DNA of 21,312 bases from DASYHS01 sp035998295 (lineage in GTDB: Bacteria > Pseudomonadota > Alphaproteobacteria > Azospirillales > Azospirillaceae): contig NZ_DASYHS010000063.1 in assembly GCF_035998295.1 (NCBI RefSeq), positions 1-21,312 of the forward strand. Direction: 5' to 3'. The notes below the pieces were generated by a model. The model worked only from the letters and a program-made list of their open reading frames with translations. It made no database searches and was not told the DNA's origin. The translations under genes and the position numbers were made by a program. Shown in pieces: positions 14,246 through 21,312 of this stretch. Every line of letters begins with the position of its first letter. Within the stretch, counting starts at the first letter, position 1.

Positions 14246-15343
14246 TCATCCCTCCGCCTCGACCAGCGGCAGGGTGACATCGCGCTCGGCGCCGTCCCGG
14301 CGCACCGTCAGCGTGACCTGCCGGCCGATGCCAAGCTCGGCGAAGATCGCCGCCATGTCGGACACGGTCTCGACCGGCTCCCCGTTCACCGCCACGACCA
14401 CGTCGCCGAGCGTCCCGGTCGACGGGTCGATCCCCACGATCCCGGCGTCGGCCGCCGGCGAGCCGGGCATCGCCTCGACGATGATGACGCCGCCGACGCC
14501 CATGCGCGCCGCGACCTCCTCGTCGGCGGCGAGGATGCCGATCGCCGGGCGCGGCACCCGGCCCTCGCGGATCAGTTGCGGCACCACCCGGTTCACGAGG
14601 TCGACCGGCACCGCGAAGCCGACGCCGGCGAAGGAGCCGGAGCCGGACAGGATCGCGGTGTTGACGCCGATCAGCCGCCCGGCCGAATCCAGCAGCGGGC
14701 CGCCGGAATTGCCGGGGTTGATCGCGGCGTCGGTCTGGATCACGCCGGGGATCTCGCGCGGGCCGGCGGTCGGCAGCCGCCGGTTCAGCGCCGAGACCAC
14801 GCCCGCCGTCAGCGACTGGCTGAGCCCGAACGGGCTGCCGATCGCATAGGCGGCCTGCCCGACCTCGAGGTCGTCGGAGGTGCCGAGCGCCAGCGGGCGC
14901 AGCCTCGACACCGCGTCGTCGATCCGCAGCACCGCCAGGTCGTAGTCGGCGGCGCTGCCGACCACCGTGGCCTCGACCGTCTCGCCGCTGGCGAGGCGCA
15001 CGCCGACGCGCTCGGCCCCCGCGACGACATGGGCGTTGGTGACGACGTGGCCGGCCGCGTCCCACACGAAGCCCGAGCCCGACCCGATCGAGACCGCGCC
15101 GGGCCGGCCTCCGGGCAGGCCGCGCGGACGGGCGCGCTCCGTGAAGATGAACACGACCGACGGCGCCGCCGCGTCGAACACCTCGACCGCGCGCCTCTCG
15201 ACCGGGCCGATCACGGCACGGGGTGCCGTCGGCCGCGGCTCGTCCCAGGCCAGCAGCGCGATGCGGACGTAGCGTTCGGCGACGAGGATGGCGAGGAGGA
15301 CGAGCGCCGCGGTCGCGGCGAAACGGACGAAGCGGTCTCCCAT
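14246..15343 (-). CDS. HtrA/DegP-type serine protease with one PDZ domain
   Basis: A 365-residue protein of peptidase family S1C. An uncleaved or signal-anchor N-terminal helix (about residues 8-22) places the protease domain in the periplasm. The catalytic triad is H105 (TNAHVV), D135 (DYDLAV) and S213 (GNSGGP). A single C-terminal PDZ domain spans about residues 262-360. With one PDZ domain and a membrane anchor it resembles DegS more than DegP, but its partner is unknown. It probably takes part in envelope protein quality control. The gene lies 76 bases after the PadR-like regulator gene on the same strand and could be co-transcribed with it. GGAG lies only three bases before ATG 15343, so the ribosome binding site is not ideal. 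Confidence 0.92.
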   Translation of the reverse strand: MGDRFVRFAATAALVLLAILVAERYVRIALLAWDEPRPTAPRAVIGPVERRAVEVFDAAAPSVVFIFTERARPRGLPGGRPGAVSIGSGSGFVWDAAGHVVTNAHVVAGAERVGVRLASGETVEATVVGSAADYDLAVLRIDDAVSRLRPLALGTSDDLEVGQAAYAIGSPFGLSQSLTAGVVSALNRRLPTAGPREIPGVIQTDAAINPGNSGGPLLDSAGRLIGVNTAILSGSGSFAGVGFAVPVDLVNRVVPQLIREGRVPRPAIGILAADEEVAARMGVGGVIIVEAMPGSPAADAGIVGIDPSTGTLGDVVVAVNGEPVETVSDMAAIFAELGIGRQVTLTVRRDGAERDVTLPLVEAEG

Positions 15344-15419
15344 CGGCTCCAGGCTTTGCGGTGGCGGTCGGGGCGGGTCCCTTCCTTAACCGCCGGGAGT
15401 ACCGGTTGGTGCCGGAAGG

Positions 15420-15989
15420 TCAGTCCTGGCGCGTCGCCAGCGCCGCGAACCAGGCCAGCGTCGCGCGGACCTGGGAGATGTCGTGGACGAGCCAGTCCTT
15501 CAGCAGGCCGGCTTCCTGCGCGTGGGAGACGTGCAGGTCCTCGAGGCGGGCGAGCTCGGTCTCGAACAGGCCGGTCAGCCCTTCGACCTGGTCGGCCTGG
15601 TCGGCCGGCTCCAGCAGGTCGAGGAAGCGCAGCTTCAGCGTGATGACCAGCTTGTTCAGGTCGTCGGAGGAGGGGGCGCGGACATTGGCCCGCATCAGGG
15701 TCGTGAACTCCCGCCGGCCGGCCTCGGTGATGCGCAGCAGCGCGTTGTCCTCCAGGCCCGAACCCTCGCCCGAGCCCCCACCCAAGCCCCCGGCCGCCTC
15801 GACCAGGCCCTCGTAGCGCAGCAGCTCCAGCGAGGTGCCCAACAGGTCCAGCGAGGGGCCGACGATGCGGCTCGTGAACCGGCGAACGGCGACCGCGAGA
15901 TCGGCGTAGCGCAACGGCTGGCGCGCCAGCTCGCCCAAGGTGGCGAGCCGCACGGCCTCCTTCGGCATCAGCGAGTTGTCGCGGTACAT
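15420..15989 (-). CDS. PadR-like winged-helix transcriptional regulator
   Basis: A 189-residue soluble protein. The N-terminal third reads as a PadR-type winged helix: LATLGELARQPLRYADLAVA, then TSLELLRYEGLVEA, then LRITEAGRREF. A Gly-rich loop (about residues 67-78) sits in the wing. The C-terminal half is helical and acidic, like the PadR C-terminal (Vir_act_alpha_C) dimerisation region, with LFETELARLEDLHVSHAQEAG and a final amphipathic helix. Start choice: ATG 15989 has GGAGG (15996-16000) six bases upstream, whereas ATG 15995 would abut that sequence. It diverges from the second PRC-barrel gene over a dyad that could be its operator. Family assignment is probable, not certain. Confidence 0.65.
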   Translation of the reverse strand: MYRDNSLMPKEAVRLATLGELARQPLRYADLAVAVRRFTSRIVGPSLDLLGTSLELLRYEGLVEAAGGLGGGSGEGSGLEDNALLRITEAGRREFTTLMRANVRAPSSDDLNKLVITLKLRFLDLLEPADQADQVEGLTGLFETELARLEDLHVSHAQEAGLLKDWLVHDISQVRATLAWFAALATRQD

Positions 15990-16053
15990 ATCCATCCTCC
16001 GGCATTCGCCCAGTCGCCAGAAGATAGGCCCGCTTGCCCGCCATGTCCAGTGA

Positions 16054-16074
16054 TGCGGATGAGGATCATTCGCA
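16054..16074. promoter_or_regulatory. Dyad in the PadR/PRC divergent region, resembling a Fur box
   Basis: TGCGGATGA (16054-16062) and TCATTCGCA (16066-16074) form an inverted repeat matching at 8 of 9 positions with a 3-base centre. The 19 bases 16055-16073 match 12 of 19 positions of the E. coli Fur consensus, including the ATGA and ATCATT core. It lies 65-85 bases upstream of the PadR-like start and about 90-110 bases before the PRC-barrel start, so it could control either. Autoregulation by the PadR-like protein is the alternative to Fur. Confidence 0.4.
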
Positions 16075-16083
16075 ATTGATGCC

Positions 16084-16116
16084 GGAACGCCGCCGGAACG
16101 CCGCCGGAACGCCGCC
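16084..16116. repeat. Triplicated 11-mer
   Basis: Three perfect consecutive copies of GGAACGCCGCC in the intergenic region upstream of the second PRC-barrel gene. The array lies just downstream of the Fur-box-like dyad, between it and the gene's ribosome binding site. Copy number could vary by slippage. Confidence 0.9.
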
Positions 16117-16163
16117 GGGGCCACGTCTGTTGACTGGACGACCGGAAAATGAGGAGACCGTTC

Positions 16164-16895
16164 GTGAACACCAGACAGTTGCTTGCCGGAACCGCCCTGC
16201 TGCTGTTGGCCTCGGCGGTACCGGCGGCCGCGCAGGTGGCGCCCGACCTGGGGCCGCGGCCGAACATCCGCGCGCTCGACGGGGAGTACGACACGCGCGA
16301 GACGATCGGCGCCGGGCGGCAGATGGGCGGCCCGGCCGGCGACGCGCTGGCGCGGCCCGCCGACCCGACCAGGGTGCCGATCGGGCCCAGCTCCGACCCG
16401 CAGCCCGGCGGCCGCGAGAACACCGCGACCAACGTGATCATTCCCCCCGTGAGCGAGGGCGAGGACGATCCCGGGACCGAGGAAAACCCCGGCGTGCCGT
16501 TGCGCGACGGCGACGGGGCGGCTGCGGCCGAGCCGGCGGAACTCAACGTGGCGCCCGCCCAGACCATCATGGGGACGCGAGGCGGCGGCGCCCTCGCCGA
16601 CTACCAGGTCTACGCCCAGGACCTCGGGGAATATGACGTCTACAGCATGGACGGCGGCGAGATGGGCGACGTCGCCGGGGTCGTCGTCGATGTCAGGTCG
16701 GGCCGGCTCGACACGCTGATCCTGAGCCGCGGCGGGCTCGCCGGGGTGGGCGACACGCTCTACGACGTGCCGTGGGAGGCGGTCGCCCGCATCGACCGCA
16801 ATGCCGAGCGCCTCTATCTCGACGCCGACGAGACGATGCTGCGGCCCAACCCCGAGTTCCTGCCGGGCGGCACGGACCCGAGCACCCTGGAATAG
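16164..16895 (+). CDS. Secreted PRC-barrel domain protein, longer form
   Basis: A 243-residue exported protein. Start choice: GTG 16164 has GAGGAG (16151-16156) seven bases upstream and gives a textbook signal peptide (NTRQLLAGTALLLLASAVPAAAQ, cleavage after AAAQ); ATG 16149 would add five residues but has no clear ribosome binding site. The mature N-terminal part (about residues 25-140) is a low-complexity, acidic, Gly/Pro-rich segment. The C-terminal part (about 155-235) is a PRC-barrel with EYDVYSMDGGEMGDVAGVVVDVRSG (split at about residues 160-184), LDTLILSRGG, and a VPWEAVARID motif. Role unknown; envelope-associated by inference. It is the second PRC-barrel gene in 3 kb. Confidence 0.8.
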   Translation: MNTRQLLAGTALLLLASAVPAAAQVAPDLGPRPNIRALDGEYDTRETIGAGRQMGGPAGDALARPADPTRVPIGPSSDPQPGGRENTATNVIIPPVSEGEDDPGTEENPGVPLRDGDGAAAAEPAELNVAPAQTIMGTRGGGALADYQVYAQDLGEYDVYSMDGGEMGDVAGVVVDVRSGRLDTLILSRGGLAGVGDTLYDVPWEAVARIDRNAERLYLDADETMLRPNPEFLPGGTDPSTLE

Positions 16896-16899
16896 CCCT

Positions 16900-18114
16900 T
16901 CAGGCGGCGTGGCGGATGTCCAGGCGGCTCCAGACGTCGAGCAGGGCATCCACCAGCCGCGCCATGTCCTCGTCGCCGTGCAGCGGTGTCGGCGTGAAGC
17001 GCAGCCGCTCCGTTCCGCGCGGCACGGTCGGGTAGTTGATGGGCTGCACGTAGACGCCGTGCCGCTCCAGCAGCTCGTCGCTGGCCTGCTTGCACAGCCG
17101 CGCGTCGCCGACCATCACCGGGACGATGTGGCTGGCCGACGCCATCACCGGCAGGCCGGCCTGGCCCAGCAGGCGCTTCAGCCGGGCCGCGCGCTCCTGG
17201 TGGCGGGCGCGCTCGGCCGGGCTGCGCTTCAGGTGGCGCACGCTGGCGAGCGCGCCGGCGGCGATGCTGGGCGTCATGGACGTCGTGAAGATGAAGCCGG
17301 CCGCGAAGCTGCGGATCACGTCGACCAGCGCCGCCGAGCCGGTGATGTAGCCGCCCATCACCCCGAACGCCTTGCCGAGCGTGCCCTCGATCACGGTCAG
17401 GCGATGCATCACGCCGTCCCGCTCGGCGACGCCGCCGCCGCGCGGGCCGTACATGCCGACGGCATGGACCTCGTCGAGATAGGTCATCGCCCCGTGCCGC
17501 TCGGCGACGTCGCAGATCTCGTCGATCGGCGCGATGTCGCCGTCCATGCTGTACACGCTCTCGAACGCGACGATCTTCGGGCGCTCCGGGGCCACCTGGC
17601 CGAGGAGCTGGTCGAGATGCTCCGGGTCGTTGTGGCGGAAGACGTATTTCTCCGCGCCGGACTGGCGGATGCCCTCGATCATGGAGTTGTGGTTCAGCGC
17701 GTCCGACAGGATCACGGCGCCCGGCAGCAGCTTGCCCAGCGTGCTGAGCGTCGCCTGGTTGGAGACGTAGCCCGAGCTGAACAGCAGCGCCGCCTCCTTG
17801 CCGTGCAGGTCGGCCAGCTCGCGCTCGAGCATGACGTGGTAGTGGTTGGTGCCGGAGATGTTGCGCGTGCCGCCGGCCCCGGCGCCGCAGCGCTCGATCG
17901 CCTCGTGCATCGCGGCGAGCACGTCGGGATGCTGGCCCATGCCGAGATAGTCGTTGGAGCACCAGACCGTCACTTCCTGGACCTGGCCGGCGGCGTCGTG
18001 CCGGTAGGCCTTGGGGAAGCTCCCCGCCTGGCGTTCCAGGTCGGCGAAGACGCGGTAGCGCCCCTCGCGCTTCAGGCCGTCGATCTGGGTCCGGAAGAAG
18101 TGCTCGTAGTCCAT
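16900..18114 (-). CDS. hemA: 5-aminolevulinate synthase HemA
   Basis: A 404-residue cytoplasmic PLP enzyme of the alpha-oxoamine synthase family. It condenses glycine with succinyl-CoA to 5-aminolevulinate, the first committed step of tetrapyrrole synthesis in alphaproteobacteria. The N-terminus (MDYEHFFRTQIDGLKREGRYRVF in part) and blocks WCSNDYLGMGQHP, GAGAGGTRNISGTN, FESVYSMDGDIAPI, DEVHAVGMYGPRGGG and EGTLGKAFGVMGGY are diagnostic, with the PLP lysine at K248, the numbering of the Rhodobacter enzyme. Length matches bacterial ALAS. ATG 18114 has only GGGA-like bases upstream. It lies 170 bases downstream of an aminotransferase gene on the same strand, a gap long enough for its own promoter. 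Confidence 0.97.
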   Translation of the reverse strand: MDYEHFFRTQIDGLKREGRYRVFADLERQAGSFPKAYRHDAAGQVQEVTVWCSNDYLGMGQHPDVLAAMHEAIERCGAGAGGTRNISGTNHYHVMLERELADLHGKEAALLFSSGYVSNQATLSTLGKLLPGAVILSDALNHNSMIEGIRQSGAEKYVFRHNDPEHLDQLLGQVAPERPKIVAFESVYSMDGDIAPIDEICDVAERHGAMTYLDEVHAVGMYGPRGGGVAERDGVMHRLTVIEGTLGKAFGVMGGYITGSAALVDVIRSFAAGFIFTTSMTPSIAAGALASVRHLKRSPAERARHQERAARLKRLLGQAGLPVMASASHIVPVMVGDARLCKQASDELLERHGVYVQPINYPTVPRGTERLRFTPTPLHGDEDMARLVDALLDVWSRLDIRHAA

Positions 18115-18284
18115 CGTGCCGATCCCGTGCGTCTCGTCTGGTCCGGGCCGTCCCGGCCACGCCCCTATGGCCGCGCTACTATGTACGAGCGATGCCGGGC
18201 GCCCCAGCCCTCCGCGGCCCTATGTCGCGCCGCGGATCATGCCGGCATCATAGGGGCTTGGGCGTCCGGATGGTTTGATCCCGG
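18115..18284. other. Intergenic region upstream of hemA
   Basis: 170 bases between the aminotransferase stop and the hemA start. It contains the perfect 10-bp palindrome ATGCCGGCAT (18239-18248) and two copies of CCCTATG (18164-18170 and 18218-18224 by my count). It probably carries the hemA promoter, but I see no convincing consensus -35/-10 pair and no FNR-type site. Confidence 0.4.
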
Positions 18285-19673
18285 TCAACTCGCCGAAACC
18301 GCGACCCCCTTCTCGTGCAGCCAGCCGAGCGTGTCGTCGAGCGCGCCCGCGAAGCCCGAGACCATCTCGTCGATCTCGCGTTCGGAGATCACGAGCGGCG
18401 GCGAGAACGCGACCCGGTCGCCCATCGCGCGCAGGATGACGCCGCGGTCCTGCGCGAAGCGGACGAGCCGGGGGCCGGTCGCGAGCTTGGGGTCCAGCGA
18501 CTCCTTGCTGGTCTTGTCGCGCACCATCTCGACCGCGGCGATCAGGCCGATGCCCGAGACCTCCCCGACCAGCGGATGCCCGCCGAGCGCGCGCAGCCGC
18601 TGCTGCAGGTGCGGGCCGACCGTGCGGACATGGCCGACGATGTCGCGCTCCTCGTAGATGTCCAGCGTCTCCACCGCGACCGCCGCGGCGACGGGATGGC
18701 CGGAATAGGTGAAGCCGTGGCCGAACGTGCCGATCTCGTCGGACTGGCGCTTGACCGCCTCGTAGATCTTCTCCGAGATCAGCACCGCCGAGATCGGCAT
18801 GTAGGCGGCCGACAGCGCCTTCGCCATGGTGATGATGTCGGGCGCGATGTCGAAGGTCTCGCTGCCCCAGCGGTTGCCGGTGCGCCCGAAGCCGCAGATC
18901 ACCTCGTCCGCGATCATCAGCACGTCGTGGCGGCGCAGCACCTCCTGGATCTTGGCGAAATACGTCGCCGGCGGCACCAGCACGCCGCCGGCCCCCATCA
19001 CCGGCTCGGCGATGAAGGCGGCGACCGTCTCCGGCCCCTCGGCCAGGATCAGCGCGTCCAGTTCCTCCGCGCAGCGCGTCGCGAACGCCTCCTCGCTCTC
19101 GTCCGCCCGGGCGAACCGGTAGTGGTGCGGGCAGCTCGTGTGCAGGATGCGCGCGATCGGCAGGTCGAAGGCCCGGTGGTTGGCGGGCAGGCCGGTCAGG
19201 CTCGCCGCAGCGACGGTGACGCCGTGATAGCCCTTCTGCCGGGAGATGATCTTCTTCTTCTCGGGCCGGCCGACCGCGTTGTTGTAGTACCAGACCATCT
19301 TGACCGCGGTGTCGTTCGCCTCGCTGCCGGAATTGGCGAGGAAGGCCTTCGACATCGGCACCGGTGCCAGGCGGACCAGCCGCTCCGCCAGCTCGATGCT
19401 GGGGTCGTGCGACTTGCCGGTGAAGCCGTGATAGAAGGGCAGGCGCCGCATCTGCCGGATCGCCGCCTCGACCAGGCGCTGCTCGTCGAAGCCGAGCGAG
19501 GCGCACCACAGCCCGGCCATCCCCTCCAGGTAGCGCTTGCCGTCGTCGTCGAAGACGTAGACGCCCTCGCCCCGCGTGATGACGAGCGGTCCCTGCTCCT
19601 CGTGCGCGCGCAGGTTCGTGTAGGAGTGGAGCTGGTACGCGACGTCGCGGCTGGCGAGGGAATTGGTGAGCAT
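18285..19673 (-). CDS. Class-III omega-aminotransferase (PLP-dependent)
   Basis: A 462-residue cytoplasmic fold-type I aminotransferase of the aspartate/ornithine aminotransferase family, omega-transaminase branch. Diagnostic blocks are AGLWCASLGF (about 53-62), FLANSGSEANDTAVKMVWYY (111-130), QKGYHGVTVA, AEPVMGAGGV, IADEVICGFGRTG with the PLP-contacting aspartate D256, the PLP lysine K285 (TMAKALS), GFTYSGHPVA, and RAMGDRVAFSPPLVI. Relatives transaminate putrescine/polyamines, beta-alanine or taurine with pyruvate or oxoglutarate as acceptor; the exact amine is not decidable. It resembles SpuC-type enzymes in overall layout. GGAG lies eight bases before ATG 19673. It is 62 bases downstream of the thioredoxin/NHL gene and could be co-transcribed with it. 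Confidence 0.9.
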   Translation of the reverse strand: MLTNSLASRDVAYQLHSYTNLRAHEEQGPLVITRGEGVYVFDDDGKRYLEGMAGLWCASLGFDEQRLVEAAIRQMRRLPFYHGFTGKSHDPSIELAERLVRLAPVPMSKAFLANSGSEANDTAVKMVWYYNNAVGRPEKKKIISRQKGYHGVTVAAASLTGLPANHRAFDLPIARILHTSCPHHYRFARADESEEAFATRCAEELDALILAEGPETVAAFIAEPVMGAGGVLVPPATYFAKIQEVLRRHDVLMIADEVICGFGRTGNRWGSETFDIAPDIITMAKALSAAYMPISAVLISEKIYEAVKRQSDEIGTFGHGFTYSGHPVAAAVAVETLDIYEERDIVGHVRTVGPHLQQRLRALGGHPLVGEVSGIGLIAAVEMVRDKTSKESLDPKLATGPRLVRFAQDRGVILRAMGDRVAFSPPLVISEREIDEMVSGFAGALDDTLGWLHEKGVAVSAS

Positions 19674-19735
19674 GGGAGGTGCTCCGGTTCAAGGAGGCCG
19701 TAGGCCGATCCGCGATGCTAGGCGCATCCGGGGCC

Positions 19736-21238
19736 TCAGGCAACCCAGGTCCGGTAGCTGCCCTCGGCCGGCCGGTATTCGAGGATGCGGTGGTTGTTGG
19801 TGTCGGCGACCAGCACCCGGCCGGCACCCCCCGCCCACGCGCCCCCCGCCCACACGCCGTCCACCCACAGCCCCGCCGGCTCGCCCAGCGGCAGGCACAC
19901 GGGATCGGCGCAGGTGAAGCGACCGCCGTCGAAGTCCTCGGCGACGCCGCGCCCGGGGTCGATCAGGCGCAGTGCCGCGTTGTAGCTGTCGGCGACGAGG
20001 ATGCCGTCCTTCCACGGGGCCAGGCCCAGGCAGTGCTGGAACTGGGCGTCGGCGAGCGGGCCGTTGACGTGGCCGAAGTCGAACAGCCCGCTGCCGGCCA
20101 GCGTCGTCACCGCGCCGGACGCGAGGTCGAGTGCGCGCACCGAGGAGGTCTCGGCATCGGCGAACCACAGCGTGCCGCCGTCGGGCGACAGGGCGAGCCC
20201 GCTCGGCTGCGCCAGATGGGCCTCGCTCGCCGTGCTGTCGCGCAAGCCCTCCGGCCCGGCGCCCGCCAGCCGCGCCACCCTTCCGGAATCGAGGTCGAGC
20301 TGGCCGAGCTGGTGCGTCCCGGCATTGGCGAAGAACAGCAGCCGCCCGCGCCGCTCCAGGTCCCAGGGCGAGGCCAGCGCGGTCCCGGTCCCCGCGGCCG
20401 GCGCCCACAGCACGCCGCCGCGCCTGCCGGTCCCGGCCAGGGTCGTCACGATGCCGCTCTCCCGCTCGATCCGGCGGATCGCGTGGTTGCCTGTGTCGGC
20501 GACCCAGACCGCCTCGTCGTCGGCGACGAGGCCCTGGGGCGCATCGAAGCGCGCCTCGCCCGCGGCTCCGTCGGCGAAGCCCGCCTCGCCGCTGCCGTAG
20601 CGCGCCAGTTCGGCTCCCCCGTCGTCGAACAGCACGACCTGGTTGTGCCCGGCATCCGCGACCGCCCAGGCCCCGTGTCCGGCCGGCTTGATCTTGCCCG
20701 GGAAGCGCAGGCGCCCGGCCGGGGGCAGGGAAGCCGCCGCCGCCGATGCCGGCGCAAGGTCGAGCGGCCGCGGCTCCAGCCGGCCCTCCTGGCGGAAGTC
20801 GTCGAGCAGCCCGGCGATGGCGGCCAGCAACCGGTCGGGGTCCGGCTCGCCGGAATGCTGGCCGATCACGGCGCCGTCGGGCGAGACCACGACCAGCGTC
20901 GGCCAGGCGCGCACGGCGTACTGGCTCCAGATCTGGAACTCGGGATCGTTGACGACGGGATGGCGGATGCCGTGGCGCGCGATCGCGGCCGCGAGGTTGG
21001 CAGGATCGCGCTCGGCCGGGAACTTGGGGCTATGGACCCCGATCACCACGACCTCCTCGGGAAACGCCTCCTCGACCCGGCGCAGCGTCGGCAGGACATG
21101 CAGGCAGTTGATGCAGCAGAACGTCCAGAAATCGAGAATCACGAGCCTGCCGCGAAGCTCCGCGAGCGACAGCGGCCCCGGCACGTTGAACCATTGCAGG
21201 CCGGGCCGGTCGATCTCGGGCGCGCGGACGGTCGGCAT
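19736..21238 (-). CDS. Thioredoxin-like / NHL-repeat protein (NHLRC2-like)
   Basis: A 500-residue protein with an N-terminal thioredoxin-fold domain (about residues 20-150) and a C-terminal beta-propeller of NHL repeats (about 180-500). The redox motif is FWTFCCINCLHVLP, with C42-I-N-C45 as the CxxC pair, the pattern found in NHLRC2 and its bacterial relatives; WPTLVVVSPDG supplies the cis-proline region. Repeats such as VADAGHNQVVLFD, VADTGNHAIRRIE and VADTNNHRILEYR define the propeller. No signal peptide is seen, so a cytoplasmic location is likely. Start choice: ATG 21238 has AGGAG seven bases upstream; a longer open frame to 21280 lacks such a site. A short Trp/Gly/Ala repeat (GVWAGGAWAGGAG, near 19825-19860) interrupts the last propeller blade. 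Function unknown beyond probable thiol-disulfide activity. Confidence 0.88.
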   Translation of the reverse strand: MPTVRAPEIDRPGLQWFNVPGPLSLAELRGRLVILDFWTFCCINCLHVLPTLRRVEEAFPEEVVVIGVHSPKFPAERDPANLAAAIARHGIRHPVVNDPEFQIWSQYAVRAWPTLVVVSPDGAVIGQHSGEPDPDRLLAAIAGLLDDFRQEGRLEPRPLDLAPASAAAASLPPAGRLRFPGKIKPAGHGAWAVADAGHNQVVLFDDGGAELARYGSGEAGFADGAAGEARFDAPQGLVADDEAVWVADTGNHAIRRIERESGIVTTLAGTGRRGGVLWAPAAGTGTALASPWDLERRGRLLFFANAGTHQLGQLDLDSGRVARLAGAGPEGLRDSTASEAHLAQPSGLALSPDGGTLWFADAETSSVRALDLASGAVTTLAGSGLFDFGHVNGPLADAQFQHCLGLAPWKDGILVADSYNAALRLIDPGRGVAEDFDGGRFTCADPVCLPLGEPAGLWVDGVWAGGAWAGGAGRVLVADTNNHRILEYRPAEGSYRTWVA

Positions 21239-21312
21239 CGGACGGCTCCTGTCGGTTGCTCCGGCAGGGTCCCACGGCATGGCGCCGCGCGCAATGCGTC
21301 GGACCGCCCGCT

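Noticed and set aside
14225..14246. AGGGG/CCCCT arms between the first PRC-barrel gene and the protease gene as a terminator
   Set aside because: Only five base pairs with an 11-base loop; too weak to call.
16084..16116. The 11-mer array considered as a CRISPR or iteron array
   Set aside because: Units are contiguous with no spacers, too short for CRISPR repeats, and there is no replication gene nearby.
18315..19703. A 462-residue + strand open frame opposite the aminotransferase
   Set aside because: It mirrors the aminotransferase codon by codon and has Asp/Arg/His-rich shadow composition with no recognisable motifs.

Overview
The window is a gene-dense, very GC-rich (about 70% by eye) bacterial chromosome segment. 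It is most likely from an alphaproteobacterium. A hemA-type 5-aminolevulinate synthase (C4 pathway) carries its PLP lysine at residue 248, the position I recall for the Rhodobacter enzyme. An entericidin-like lipoprotein, two PRC-barrel envelope proteins and a PuuE-type allantoinase fit the same assignment. A Rhodospirillales-like lineage is plausible but is inference. There are no rRNAs, tRNAs, transposases, integrases or CRISPR arrays, and no gap over 300 bases lacks a gene.

Region 1 (1-7827, all + strand) is a nitrogen-scavenging cluster. It holds the 3' end of a UrtA-like amide/urea-binding protein, two UrtB/UrtC-type permeases, two UrtD/UrtE-type ATPases, a near-canonical aliphatic amidase (AmiE), and then a CbbQ/NirQ/NorQ-type MoxR ATPase with its CbbO/NorD-type VWA partner. 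Read as one unit, it would import short-chain amides (or urea) and hydrolyse amides to ammonia and a carboxylic acid. The ATPase/VWA pair would mature or remodel a component of the pathway. In better-known settings such pairs serve RuBisCO or nitric oxide reductase, neither of which is visible here, so their position behind an amidase is the most interesting feature of the window. GC-rich hairpins with an identical 23-base core lie after the binding-protein gene and after the amidase gene.

Region 2 (7859-11984) holds a SPOR-domain membrane protein (- strand), an SLC13-type transporter with two regulatory TrkA-C domains (+), the allantoinase puuE (-) converging on it, and a small entericidin-like lipoprotein (+). 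A 23-bp tandem duplication spans both stop codons of the converging transporter and puuE genes.

Region 3 (11988-16895) is mainly envelope-related: a ChaN-like haem-binding protein (-), a short-chain dehydrogenase (+), a secreted PRC-barrel protein (+), an HtrA/DegP-type serine protease (-), a PadR-like regulator (-) and a second secreted PRC-barrel protein (+). The regulator and the second PRC-barrel gene diverge from a region holding a dyad that resembles a Fur box, and a triplicated 11-mer.

Region 4 (16900-21238, all - strand) encodes, in transcription order, a thioredoxin/NHL-repeat protein (NHLRC2-like), a class-III omega-aminotransferase and hemA.
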